A DNA stretch of 64,000 nucleotides from Halorhodospira halochloris (GTDB lineage: Bacteria > Pseudomonadota > Gammaproteobacteria > Nitrococcales > Halorhodospiraceae): positions 310,001 through 374,000 of the forward strand of contig NZ_AP017372.2 in the NCBI RefSeq assembly GCF_002356555.2, in the 5' to 3' direction. Each line of letters opens with the position of its first letter. Position 1 is the stretch's first letter. A program made the position numbers and the translations under genes. Below the pieces are notes generated by a model. It saw only the letters and a program-made list of their open reading frames with translations, was not told the DNA's origin and ran no database searches. Below, one piece after another: positions 53,046 through 60,887 of the stretch.

Positions 53046-53312
53046 CTAGTCGTCAGCGAAGACGTCCTCGATGCGTTCGGCATCAAGGATCCGGTCAAGC
53101 CACATCTCCAACTCCTCGAATTCAGCATGCTCCACCCGAGCACGCGATGCCTCCTTAGTTGTCGGGCCAAACTTGCGCTCGATCAAACGTAGGAGTGTCT
53201 CGGCCGCATGCTCCTGACGGCCCTCCTGACGGCCCTCCTGAAGGCCCTCTTGGCGGCCCTCCTGACGGCCCTTTTTGATTCCGGCACGCTCAAAACTAGT
53301 CACGTATGGCAT
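53046..53312 (-). CDS. Predicted internal RpnS start in the second Rpn gene
   Basis: 88 aa from in-frame ATG (MPYVTSFERAGIKKGRQEG). AGGAGG (complement 53321-53326) is eight bases upstream. Same arrangement as at 30932 and 50676. Predicted second product. Confidence 0.55.
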   Translation of the reverse strand: MPYVTSFERAGIKKGRQEGRQEGLQEGRQEGRQEHAAETLLRLIERKFGPTTKEASRARVEHAEFEELEMWLDRILDAERIEDVFADD

Positions 53313-54041
53313 CTGGTAATCCTCCTCCAATTCATGGGCCTCGGTGATAAACGCCTCCTCCAGGTCCTCGGGCAACTGTATCAACCAGTCGATGAGACGC
53401 ATAAGCTCCTTAGTCTCATCCTTACTGTAGCCACGCTCGAGCAGCATGCGGGTCAGCCCCAGCTTAACTTCTTTGCGCTGGTGCGGATCGTGCTCGTTCT
53501 TCGCGGCCAGCTGGGCTAGAACCACACAGGCAAAGGGATTGAGATCAGCCTCCAGCTCCGCCCAGCGCTGCTGCCAGTCTAAAAGTTTAGCCACCGGGAA
53601 GCTAAACTCTAGGCGGCAGCCCAGCCGCTCGTAGCGATAAGTATCCGAGCGAAAGCTAGGGGAGGTGTCCGTGAGCACCGCTACACTGACGATATCCCGC
53701 TGGTAGCGATCATAAAGCCGATAGTGATAGGTGAACATCCGCTCGGCAAATTTTTTCTCCGGCTCGCCTTGAACTTCGACGTGGAGCAGTATCCAAGTTG
53801 GCTTGCCATCATCGGCGTAAACCTCGACAAGTTTGTCGGCATACCGCCGACCCGAATCAGCATCCCGAATAATCTGCTGAAGCTCCTTATCGCGAAAATG
53901 AGATCCCTTCGACCAGTCGATCTGTTCATGGATCTGCGGGAAGAGCAGCGCCATGGCGTGTTCAAGGTAATACTCCAGCGCCTCCTTCCACGGCGAGTCG
54001 TAGTCGCTTTTCTCACTATCCGTATGTGATGTCTGCGTCAT
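53046..54041 (-). CDS. Rpn-family PD-(D/E)XK nuclease, second intact type
   Basis: 331 aa from MTQTSHTDSEKSDYDSPWKEA. PQIHEQIDWSKGSHFRDKELQQI, YADKLVEVYADDGKPTWILLHVEVQG (E-x-Q of the core) and RMFTYHYRLYDRYQRDIVSVAVLTD define the transposase/nuclease family. RQEG repeats (KKGRQEGRQEGLQEGRQEG) link to the C-terminal helices (ETLLRLIERKFGPTTKEASRARVE, RIEDVFADD). Its sequence differs from the 30690 gene, so at least two Rpn subfamilies are present. The start at 54041 fits family alignment; the ribosome site is weak. Confidence 0.88.
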   Translation of the reverse strand: MTQTSHTDSEKSDYDSPWKEALEYYLEHAMALLFPQIHEQIDWSKGSHFRDKELQQIIRDADSGRRYADKLVEVYADDGKPTWILLHVEVQGEPEKKFAERMFTYHYRLYDRYQRDIVSVAVLTDTSPSFRSDTYRYERLGCRLEFSFPVAKLLDWQQRWAELEADLNPFACVVLAQLAAKNEHDPHQRKEVKLGLTRMLLERGYSKDETKELMRLIDWLIQLPEDLEEAFITEAHELEEDYQMPYVTSFERAGIKKGRQEGRQEGLQEGRQEGRQEHAAETLLRLIERKFGPTTKEASRARVEHAEFEELEMWLDRILDAERIEDVFADD

Positions 54042-54249
54042 TTCAAAGCTGGTTCCAGTCCAAGCCAAGCCAATTAAGATCAATATACCTGTCTATAGTC
54101 GGGGCGACTGCAGCAAAAGACAAGCCGTCAGGGAGAGGAGGGCGCCAACAGAGTGGTGGTGGCCGCCCAAAAGCCACCACCCCATAAGCGCGTCGTAAGC
54201 TGCACTAGCTGTCTTGGTGTTGTGCTAGGCTATATTGCAAGCATTAAAG

Positions 54250-54373
54250 AGGTGATCACCCACTGGCTCAAGCGTCACTTAATGCATTGACCGATGAGCA
54301 GATCGCCCAGGCGACCGGATTGAGCGTTGAGGATATCGCCAAGCTACGCGCCGATGGGCAGGGCGAGCACTGA
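54250..54373 (+). pseudogene. Rpn C-terminal tip fragment
   Basis: LNALTDEQIAQATGLSVEDI and AKLRADGQGEH are the last 30 residues of the MAKIAHEP-type module; nothing of the gene precedes it. 54042-54249 and 54374-54535 hold no recognisable gene apart from a GGTGGTGGCCGCC..CCACCACC hairpin near 54150. Confidence 0.7.
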
Positions 54374-54535
54374 CTGTAGTGCTTAAAAATTATTAAGCGC
54401 TCTGAACTGTTCTAGTGAGGCATTCCAGAGCAATGCGTGGTGGCGGAGTAGTTCTCAATGCCGGAGGCGAAGACTATCCGGCGCACCTCAGAGTGTTCTT
54501 TTAGGTAGGAGTGCGGACTTTGTTCTAATTGAGCG

Positions 54536-54694
54536 ATGCCGAGCGCCAACGACCCCGCCAAGCCACTGTACGAGACCTTGTGCGATCAGACAGCTGGCGT
54601 GCTGAAACAGCGGCTTGCCTTGCTCCCCTCTGGCGGAGCAGGTCTGAACCGCAAAGGCGATCTAGTTGAAGCGATCTACGTATCCACGCCGTGA
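54536..54694 (+). CDS. Short ORF, possible N-terminal fragment
   Basis: 52 aa MPSANDPAKPLYETLCDQT then KQRLALLPSGGAGLNRKGDLVEAI, a pattern seen at the start of some helicase-type or SAP-like modules. It ends abruptly and may be a truncated gene. Confidence 0.35.
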   Translation: MPSANDPAKPLYETLCDQTAGVLKQRLALLPSGGAGLNRKGDLVEAIYVSTP

Positions 54695-54819
54695 ACAACC
54701 AAGTGCAAGCTTTACTCGGGTATTGGAAAGCACATAGCAAATGGCCACTCAGCTCAACCTTTACAACAGAAAGCAACAGGTATAGCTTATGGCCTATAAT
54801 CAAGGCAAGAAAGCGGAGC

Positions 54820-55190
54820 ATGTGGCAAATCATTTTTACTGAGCGCTTTGAAGGGTGGCTTCGCGGGCTTAGCGATGATGATCGGGTAGCTGTTCTTGCG
54901 GTCATCAATCTTCTGAAGGAGAGAGGGCCTGAGCTGCCAAGGCCTCATGCAGACACAGTTAACGGTTCGCATTACACGAACATGAAAGAGCTCAGGATCC
55001 AGAGCCAGGGGCGACCGCTGCGAGCGTTTTTGCGTTTGATCCGCTGCGCCAGGGCGTTGTGTTGTGCGCAGGAAACAAAGGCGGGAAGGATAAACGGTTT
55101 TATAAAGACATGATCCCGGTGGCTGACAATGAGTTTGCAGCCCACCTAGAGGGACTAAACAGGAGAGACAACGATGGCACGCACTCTTGA
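54820..55190 (+). pseudogene. HigB/RelE-type toxin (phage Gp49-like), frameshifted
   Basis: MWQIIFTERFEGWLRGLSDDD, LPRPHADTVNGSHYTNMKEL, RIQSQGRPLRAF in one frame. One T is missing in the run at 55026-55030, after which FAFDPLRQGVVLCAGNKGG, KDKRFYKDMIPVADNEFAAHL, EGLNRRDNDGTHS follows in the next frame to a stop at 55188. Together a normal Gp49-like toxin. The poly-T location makes both slippage in vivo and a read error plausible. Confidence 0.82.
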
Positions 55191-55476
55191 AGATTATCTT
55201 GCTGACGAAAAACCGGAGGTCGTGCAGCGCGCAAAGGAGAAGGCCGACGAGATGCGCCTGGAGATGCATCTGGCCGAAATTCGTCAAAAATGCGAAATGA
55301 CTCAAGCACAGCTAGCAAGAATTATGGATGTGAAACAGCCGACCGTTGCCGGCCTTGAGCGTGAGGGTAAAGATCTGCGGCTGAGTACACTAAAGCGCTA
55401 TGTAGAGAGCTTGGGTGGGCGTGTGCGCCTGGATATTGAGCTTCCGGATGGCACCCATAACGACTTTCCGGTCTGA
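55174..55476 (+). CDS. XRE-family antitoxin (HigA-like)
   Basis: 100 aa; HTH at EIRQKCEMTQAQLARIMDVKQPTVAGLERE and the C-terminal strand LDIELPDGTHNDFPV. AGGAG lies upstream of the ATG. It overlaps the restored toxin 3' end by 17 bases, the usual toxin-first HigBA order. Confidence 0.9.
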   Translation: MARTLEDYLADEKPEVVQRAKEKADEMRLEMHLAEIRQKCEMTQAQLARIMDVKQPTVAGLEREGKDLRLSTLKRYVESLGGRVRLDIELPDGTHNDFPV

Positions 55477-55552
55477 CCTCCCTCCGCTTTAGCTGTAGCG
55501 TCTTAAGCGAACCAAGGGCGCTGAATCACCTCGCAATTGAAGTGCATATGTA

Positions 55553-55995
55553 CTAGCTGCTGGCGAAGATATCCTCTACGCTCTCGGCATCGAGAATTCG
55601 GTCAAGCCACACCTCCAACTCCTCGAATTCAGCATGCTCCACCGAGCACGCGATGCCTCCTTAGTTGCCGGGCCAAACTTGCGCTCGATCAAACGTAGGA
55701 GTGTCTCGGCCGCATGCTCCTGACGGCCCTCCTGACGGCCCTTTTTGATTCCGGCACGCTCAAAACTCGTCACATATGGCATCTGGTAATCCTCCTCCAA
55801 TTCATGGGCCTCGGTGATAAACGCCTCCTCCAGATCCTCAGGCAACTGTATCAACCAGTCGATGAGACGCATAAGCTCCTTAGTCTCATCCTTACTGTAG
55901 CCACGCTCGAGCAGCATGCGGGTCAGCCCCAGCTTGACTTCTTTGCGCTGGTGCGGATCGTGCTCGTTCTTCGCGGCCAGCTGGGCTAGAACCAC
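55553..55995 (-). pseudogene. Rpn C-terminal half, 5'-truncated and frameshifted
   Basis: Nearly identical to the C-terminal half of the 53046 gene (VLAQLAAKNEHDPHQRKEV, ERAGIKKGRQEGRQEH), with fewer RQEG units and one base lost in SRARVEHAEF, so the last 40 residues are out of frame. It stops abruptly at CTAGAACCACACA, followed by a ~65-base repeat shared with 56890-56950. Confidence 0.82.
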
Positions 55996-56068
55996 ACATG
56001 CAAGAAAGACAAGCCGCTAGGGAGAGGGCGATGTCGACAGCGTTGCGGTGGCCGCCCACAAGGCCACC

Positions 56069-56250
56069 TCAGGATGCCCCGCACAACGCCTCCGGCGGCT
56101 CGAAGCCGATATCATCCGGTTGCCGGCTCGCGGCGAAGAAGTCCCGATACCACCGCACCGTGCGCTCGACGCCCTCGCGCCAGGGCACCTGCGGCTCGTA
56201 GCCGAGCTCCTCCCGGCACTTGGTCAGATCCGGGCAGCGGCACCGTCTCC
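56069..56250 (-). pseudogene. NAD-dependent sugar epimerase/dehydratase, C-terminal fragment
   Basis: PDLTKCREELGYEPQVPWRE then GVERTVRWYRDFFAASRQ is the typical C-terminus of UDP-glucuronate decarboxylase/epimerase-type SDR enzymes. The upstream 100 bases are frame-damaged. Likely a remnant of polysaccharide genes related to the 58-64 kb cluster. Confidence 0.65.
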
Positions 56251-56411
56251 GGTGTCGGGATTGACGCATCGAATAGATCCATGGTGGCGGCGCAGTTATC
56301 GCTGCCGGAGGTGATGACCATCCGGCCAACTCAGCGCGTTGGAGCACGCTTCGGCGGAGCCAGACCGCCGCACTCTGTTAACGCGCGGCTTATGGCTGGC
56401 GTTATGTGCGG

Positions 56412-56439
56412 TTGATACCCGTGGCGTTACAGGTTACAC
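56412..56439 (+). promoter_or_regulatory. Sigma-70 promoter of the higA locus
   Basis: TTGATA, 17 bases, TACACT, followed 7 bases later by the ATG of the higB remnant. Good match in sequence and spacing. Confidence 0.6.
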
Positions 56440-56446
56440 TTAAGGC

Positions 56447-56480
56447 ATGATTCGAAGCTCCAAGCACAAGGGCTTGGCCG
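56447..56480 (+). pseudogene. higB 5' remnant
   Basis: [12 protein letters not shown] is the start of a HigB toxin (family MI.SF.HKGL); the rest is deleted and the reading frame runs into higA. Confidence 0.65.
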
Positions 56481-56768
56481 ATGTTGATGCACAATCCCCC
56501 CCACCCTGGTGCAGTGTTGCGTGAGCTTTGTCTAGAGCCCATGGGCCTCTCTGTAACGGCCGCTGCAGAAGCTTTGGGAGTAAGTCGAAAAACCTTGAGT
56601 GCTGTGTTGAACGGCAAAGCTGGCATTAGTCCAGAGATGGCCATTCGGCTTTCTATTGCGTTTGATACTTCGGCAGAGAGTTGGCTGAACCAGCAGTCCC
56701 AGTATGAGCTCTGGCATGCTGAGCAGCATCGTAAAGAGCTCAAGGTAAAGAAGCTTGTCGCCGCCTGA
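56481..56768 (+). CDS. higA: HigA-family antitoxin, orphan
   Basis: 95 aa: [20 protein letters not shown] then [34 protein letters not shown] is the HigA fold with its HTH. The start could be this ATG or the one six bases on. The toxin gene that should precede it is reduced to about 12 codons, while promoter and antitoxin are intact. Confidence 0.9.
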   Translation: MLMHNPPHPGAVLRELCLEPMGLSVTAAAEALGVSRKTLSAVLNGKAGISPEMAIRLSIAFDTSAESWLNQQSQYELWHAEQHRKELKVKKLVAA

Positions 56769-56950
56769 CTCAACATCCTCACTGCAGCCACGTTCGAGCA
56801 GCATGCGGGTCAGCCCCAGCTTAACTTCTTTGCGCTGGTGCGGATCGTGCTCGTTCTTCGCGGCCAGCTGGGCTAGAACCACACAGGCAAGAAAGAGAGG
56901 CCGCTAGGGAGAGGACGATGTCGACAGCGTGGCGGTGGCCGCATAAAAGA
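56765..56950 (-). pseudogene. Rpn internal fragment plus short repeat
   Basis: Minus-strand VLAQLAAKNEHDPHQRKEVK then LTRMLLERGCSEDV is the same segment as in the 53046 and 55553 copies; its left end is cut by higA. It begins at the same CTAGAACCACACA breakpoint as the 55995 fragment and the same GCTAGGGAGAGG..GATGTCGACAGCG repeat follows. Confidence 0.75.
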
Positions 56951-56961
56951 CCACCTCTCAC

Positions 56962-57393
56962 TTAAAGGAGGCCATCAAGCCGCCAAGGATTGATGATTTT
57001 CAGGCCGCTTCCAGAGAAATCAGACTCGTTGCGAGTAGCGACTGCCATGCCGTTACGACGGGCTATGGCGGCGATTTGCCCATCCGGGGCCGATAGAGGA
57101 CGGCCGCTCCGGCGTCGAGATGCCATTATGAGCCCGTAATAACGGGCAGACGCCTCATCAAAGTCGAGGACGCGTTGTGCGAAGGCCTTGTGGATGAAGG
57201 TCTCAAAGCGCGCGCGAAGGTCTTCACGGCGCTGACTCTCGGGCATGGCATGAAGGCCGTACTCGATCTCGGCGATGGTGATAGAGCTCACATATAGTGA
57301 ACCGCCATCGGCTCTATTTACCCATTCGATTACTGCCGATTCCGGGTGCGGGCGCATCACCTCGGAGACAACATTTGTGTCAAGCAGGATCAT
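56962..57393 (-). CDS. vapC: VapC-type PIN toxin
   Basis: 143 aa: MILLDTNVVSEVMRPHPE, SITIAEIEYGLHAMPES, SAPDGQIAAIARRNG and TRNESDF give the four acidic residues of the PIN active site. FitB/VapC subfamily. ATG overlaps the vapB stop (ATGA). The first 29 codons of this gene recur as fragments at 47.2 and 50.4 kb. Confidence 0.93.
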   Translation of the reverse strand: MILLDTNVVSEVMRPHPESAVIEWVNRADGGSLYVSSITIAEIEYGLHAMPESQRREDLRARFETFIHKAFAQRVLDFDEASARYYGLIMASRRRSGRPLSAPDGQIAAIARRNGMAVATRNESDFSGSGLKIINPWRLDGLL

Positions 57394-57623
57394 CCTTTCG
57401 GCGTGACCGGGTCGTGAGGGTCATGGTGCGGAAGCTCCAGCTCCACACCGTGCGCGGGACCGAACGTAGTCCGGGCGAGATCGCCCAAGCGCTCTGGCCC
57501 CGACACGGCCGACTGCAGGATGCGCCTCACTTCCTCCTCCATAGATACGCCGTGTCGGTCGGCCCGGGCCCGCAGGAGCCGTAGCGTTTCCTCATCGAGA
57601 CGGCGGACGCTGATGCTGCTCAT
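57390..57623 (-). CDS. vapB: VapB/FitA-type ribbon-helix-helix antitoxin
   Basis: 77 aa: MSSISVRRLDEETLRLLRA then ADRHGVSMEEEVRRILQSAV is the FitA-like RHH domain; the tail FGPAHGVELELPHHDP would bind the PIN pocket. First gene of the pair. Confidence 0.92.
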   Translation of the reverse strand: MSSISVRRLDEETLRLLRARADRHGVSMEEEVRRILQSAVSGPERLGDLARTTFGPAHGVELELPHHDPHDPVTPKG

Positions 57624-57822
57624 AGCCTGCTTCCCCTTGATTTCCGGCTGCTAGCACATGATAGCAAAATGCTGAGCATAAGCCCAAAAGAATGCGGTCG
57701 GCTCGAGATGGACTAATCCCGTCAATACTGCGGGCACGCTGCCCGTTCAAGCCGAGCAGCATCCGGGTGACGTTATGATCAGCGGCTGCGGGAAGTGGAT
57801 GGAAATTCCGGAGGCATAGGCG

Positions 57823-58122
57823 ATGCGGCTGACCAGTGCGGAGCGCGAGGTCATCCTGGATGTGGCGCGCGAGGTTCTCGGTGACGACGTCAAGGTTCGC
57901 CTGTTCGGGTCGCGTGTTGATGATAGCGCACGTGGTGGCGACATCGATTTGTTAATCGAGTGCGACGAGCAGGTCCAGAACCGCGCGTCAGCGGCGAGTC
58001 GGGTAGCGGCGCTGCTGCAAATGCGGCTCGGTGATCAGCGTATCGATGTCCTGATTCTGGATCCGTCGACCACACGACTTCCGGTCCATGACGAGGCCCT
58101 TCGAGAAGGAGTGGAGATTTGA
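57823..58122 (+). CDS. MNT-type nucleotidyltransferase (MntA-like antitoxin), HEPN partner missing
   Basis: 99 aa. KVRLFGSRVDDSARGGDIDLLIE has the G-S-x10-D-x-D motif of minimal nucleotidyltransferases, which neutralise HEPN toxins by AMPylation. A HEPN gene would be expected next, but the polysaccharide cluster begins instead. The matching HEPN protein survives at 46.5 kb behind a truncated MNT start. Confidence 0.88.
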   Translation: MRLTSAEREVILDVAREVLGDDVKVRLFGSRVDDSARGGDIDLLIECDEQVQNRASAASRVAALLQMRLGDQRIDVLILDPSTTRLPVHDEALREGVEI

Positions 58123-58176
58123 GCCGGCAGGTCTAGAGACATCCCCTAAGAACTTCCCCCCAGGCCTAGCTCCCTC

Positions 58177-58935
58177 CTAGAACGTGCTATCCGAATAACC
58201 GAAGAGACGAAAATCTTCGGCGAAGAGCCGTCTGACGATATCGGCACTCTCATCATCGTAGTAGTTCTTGCATTTGGTCGCGGCCCCGGTCGGAGCAGGG
58301 CCAGAGCTTTGCAACTGCAGCTGCGACGAATCCCCGCCGATACTATCCATAATAGTTCTTAGATCATGCTCGAGGCTCTCGACGTAGCCAACGTAATCGA
58401 TGCGCTCAATGCCTATAGGCTCAATTATGCGGTGCTGAGGCATCCAGTGGATGTTCGCCAAGAGCCCCCCACGCTCCAGAAAGCGGCAGAAACCCAAAAA
58501 AGAGGCCTCGCCATTGCCATAGGCCTTGATCTCGCCACCAAAGCGGCGCATCCAGCTGTCTGCATTCGATTTGCGAGCGAATTTCTGCAGATAGGCTGAG
58601 AGGGTCCTATGGTAAGGATTACGGACTACGGTGAATATATAGTGATCATTAAGTACGGTATCGATCTGCTGCTGCGATAGATTGCTGAGCTTGTCGTAGG
58701 AGGACTTGCCCTGCCTGTCCTCATGCCCAGAGGGAAAGTGATAATCAAGGGTGCTGGATATTGTGCTGTTAGCAGCTTTCGGAATGCGAATATAGGTGTA
58801 CCCATGCCGCATGGATACGCCAATGCGCGCATCTACCGAGCGTAGCTGATAGCGCCACAACTGAGGCCGGTTACGATAAAACGGTTTCGTGGCGCAGCGT
58901 AGATCCTTGTGTAACTTGGGGATCGAAACACCCAA
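58177..58935 (-). CDS. Sulfotransferase family protein
   Basis: 252 aa. YIRIPKAANSTISSTL supplies the 5'-phosphosulfate loop for PAPS, and FTVVRNPYHRTLSAYLQKF the 3'-phosphate motif; WMPQHRII and IDYVGYVESLEHDL follow as in Sulfotransfer_2-type enzymes. Probably sulfates a surface polysaccharide. First gene on the left edge of the cluster; all neighbours to the right are on the same strand. Confidence 0.87.
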   Translation of the reverse strand: MGVSIPKLHKDLRCATKPFYRNRPQLWRYQLRSVDARIGVSMRHGYTYIRIPKAANSTISSTLDYHFPSGHEDRQGKSSYDKLSNLSQQQIDTVLNDHYIFTVVRNPYHRTLSAYLQKFARKSNADSWMRRFGGEIKAYGNGEASFLGFCRFLERGGLLANIHWMPQHRIIEPIGIERIDYVGYVESLEHDLRTIMDSIGGDSSQLQLQSSGPAPTGAATKCKNYYDDESADIVRRLFAEDFRLFGYSDSTF

Positions 58936-59092
58936 CGTGCGTTTGTGCGGGCTAGAAGGATAGACATATCAAGAATTCGCCGGAGTTAAGAATTCGCCTG
59001 GGGACATGCTGCATGATTGCATTAAGCTAATCGTAATCAGGAGCTCTCACGCCAGAGTCGCACCATCCTAGCATAGCTATGCTGGGAGTTTT

Positions 59093-59788
59093 TTAAAGAC
59101 ACCCATTAGGCCACCAACTTGGCCAGGCCAGCACCTGTCCGTAATCCTGCTCTAAGCGCGCTCTGATTTTAGCAGCAAGACTGCCAGACGTTGGTGCAGC
59201 GCGATCATCAGCAAGCGCCCATTTTGAATGGACTATATCGATAGTTACCGGTGCCCTTGTAATGCCGAGGACGCGGAGCATCGCCAGGCGGTGACTGCCC
59301 TCGCGGCACTTTACAAGCCTACCGTCACGGTCGATTCGTACAGTGATCTCATGTCCAGGTTTGCCGCCGAGAGCCGACTGCTCTTTATAGCCGTCGTGGC
59401 TCAGTTCGAGCAGCAGTTTCCACTGCCTGTCAAAGTATGAATCCAGCTCAGCCACACTTTGCATGCGAGGATTCTTGATGTAACCAAGTCTCTCCAGCTG
59501 CTCGCGCATCTGGCCATAGCAATCCGTATCTTTGTACTTGCCCCCAGAAAGCCATATCTCGCGGATTTGAGCCTCGCGGAAAGGTTCGAGTGCCTGTCCC
59601 CCTAAATCCCATGTTCCGCCACATATCCAGAAAGGCCAGCGCTTGAGGTACCCCGGCCATTCGTAAAACATCTTCAGGTACTCAATATTCAGAGGGTTGG
59701 TCTCAATAATGACCGAGCCTCTGCGCGCTAGCATTAGCCACCGCGAACTATGGTGCAGGGTCTTGGATAGGGGGTTCATTTTGTCCAA
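59093..59788 (-). CDS. ParB-like core protein of the polysaccharide cluster
   Basis: 231 aa; GGKPGHEITVRIDRDGRLV then REGSHRLAMLRVLGI matches the core of the protein at 20522-21286. The N-terminal part (WPFWICGGTWDLGG, IWLSGGKYKDTDCYGQM) differs. One exact 11-mer (59590-59600), sense oriented, encodes GQAL. Unknown function; proteins with this core may be regulators or enzymes of glycan assembly. Confidence 0.7.
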   Translation of the reverse strand: MDKMNPLSKTLHHSSRWLMLARRGSVIIETNPLNIEYLKMFYEWPGYLKRWPFWICGGTWDLGGQALEPFREAQIREIWLSGGKYKDTDCYGQMREQLERLGYIKNPRMQSVAELDSYFDRQWKLLLELSHDGYKEQSALGGKPGHEITVRIDRDGRLVKCREGSHRLAMLRVLGITRAPVTIDIVHSKWALADDRAAPTSGSLAAKIRARLEQDYGQVLAWPSWWPNGCL

Positions 59789-59819
59789 TGTGGGTAACCA
59801 ATACTTTGCTTAACCAATG

Positions 59820-60800
59820 TTACCAGCGCTCACCAGCAAGTGCGTGACGGTATAACTCATCGTAGTCCTGGGCAACACGCTCAATACGAAAATGGTCGAT
59901 TACTCGCTGCCGACACGCTCCTCTATCAAGGGTTTGGGCTTTATGAATGGCCTGTTCGAGTGCCTCGGGCTCAGGCTCAGAGATGATTCCACTAATGCCG
60001 TCCTCGACCAACTCGGCAACTGAACCGCGCTGCGTGGCTACCACCGGCGTGCCGACAGCAAGGCTCTCGATAAGAACTAGGCCGAAGGGTTCGTCCCACT
60101 TGATCGGGAAGAGCAGCGCGTCAGCGTGCTGTAGCAGGTGAAGTTTGCGCTCACCGCCTACTGTTCCAGCGACCTTTAACGAGCGCACAAAGGGTAACCA
60201 AGTAGCGGGGTACTTGAGGTGCCAACCGCCGGCGAGCACTACTGGCTGCCCGCGGCGGGCAACGCGGATAGCTAAATCGGCCCCTTTCTTGCGTCGGCTG
60301 ACCTTGCCGAGAAAAAGGGCATAGCCTCCTTTGCCTGGACCTAGCGGGTACTCATCTACGGGAAGGCCGTTATAGACGAATACAGAGTGTCCGTGTCGTG
60401 TAGCGTGGTTTGCGGACAGATAGACTCGGTTGGCAAGTGGCAAGGCGCCGGTGCGGTGGTTGCCGCGAACCGTAACAACGAACGGTACACCTAGGCAGTC
60501 CAGATCCTCACCCGTTGCCCTGTCTGTCTCGGGATCAGTGGCGTGAAAATGGATAATGGTTTGGCCGGAGGCCGATGCCTCGATAGCTTCCTTCAAGGGT
60601 GTCCCGCACAATCTATCAAGCCGATAGTGCTCGAAGGTCTCGGTTGCGTGTCCACCTTGAGCAACCACGACCACCCGGTAGCCAAGCTTACTTTGTGCTG
60701 TCGCGAGCCACTCTATGCTGCGCGGCATGCCGCCGTCGCATGGTGCTCCTGGTACTGCCTTTGCAGCCAAATGGATGATGGTCGAAGGGGAGTTCGTCAC
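59820..60800 (-). CDS. Family 4 glycosyltransferase
   Basis: 326 aa GT-B enzyme. IIHLAAKAVPGAPCDGGMPR at the N-terminus, LGKVSRRKKGADLAIRVARRG, and EPFGLVLIESLAVGTPVVAT with the E-x7-E motif of retaining GT4 enzymes. Transfers a sugar from an activated donor during glycan assembly. Confidence 0.92.
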   Translation of the reverse strand: MTNSPSTIIHLAAKAVPGAPCDGGMPRSIEWLATAQSKLGYRVVVVAQGGHATETFEHYRLDRLCGTPLKEAIEASASGQTIIHFHATDPETDRATGEDLDCLGVPFVVTVRGNHRTGALPLANRVYLSANHATRHGHSVFVYNGLPVDEYPLGPGKGGYALFLGKVSRRKKGADLAIRVARRGQPVVLAGGWHLKYPATWLPFVRSLKVAGTVGGERKLHLLQHADALLFPIKWDEPFGLVLIESLAVGTPVVATQRGSVAELVEDGISGIISEPEPEALEQAIHKAQTLDRGACRQRVIDHFRIERVAQDYDELYRHALAGERW

Positions 60801-60887
60801 AGCCGCTCCGCTGGTGTTTGCTAAAAATAATGCTTAGCATAATAGCAAGCTGTCAGTTTAAGAGCTAAGCAATTTGTCGATTTGCTA

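Noticed and set aside
46062-58122. Prophage
   Set aside because: No capsid, tail, terminase or lysis genes; only toxin-antitoxin genes and a recombinase trace.
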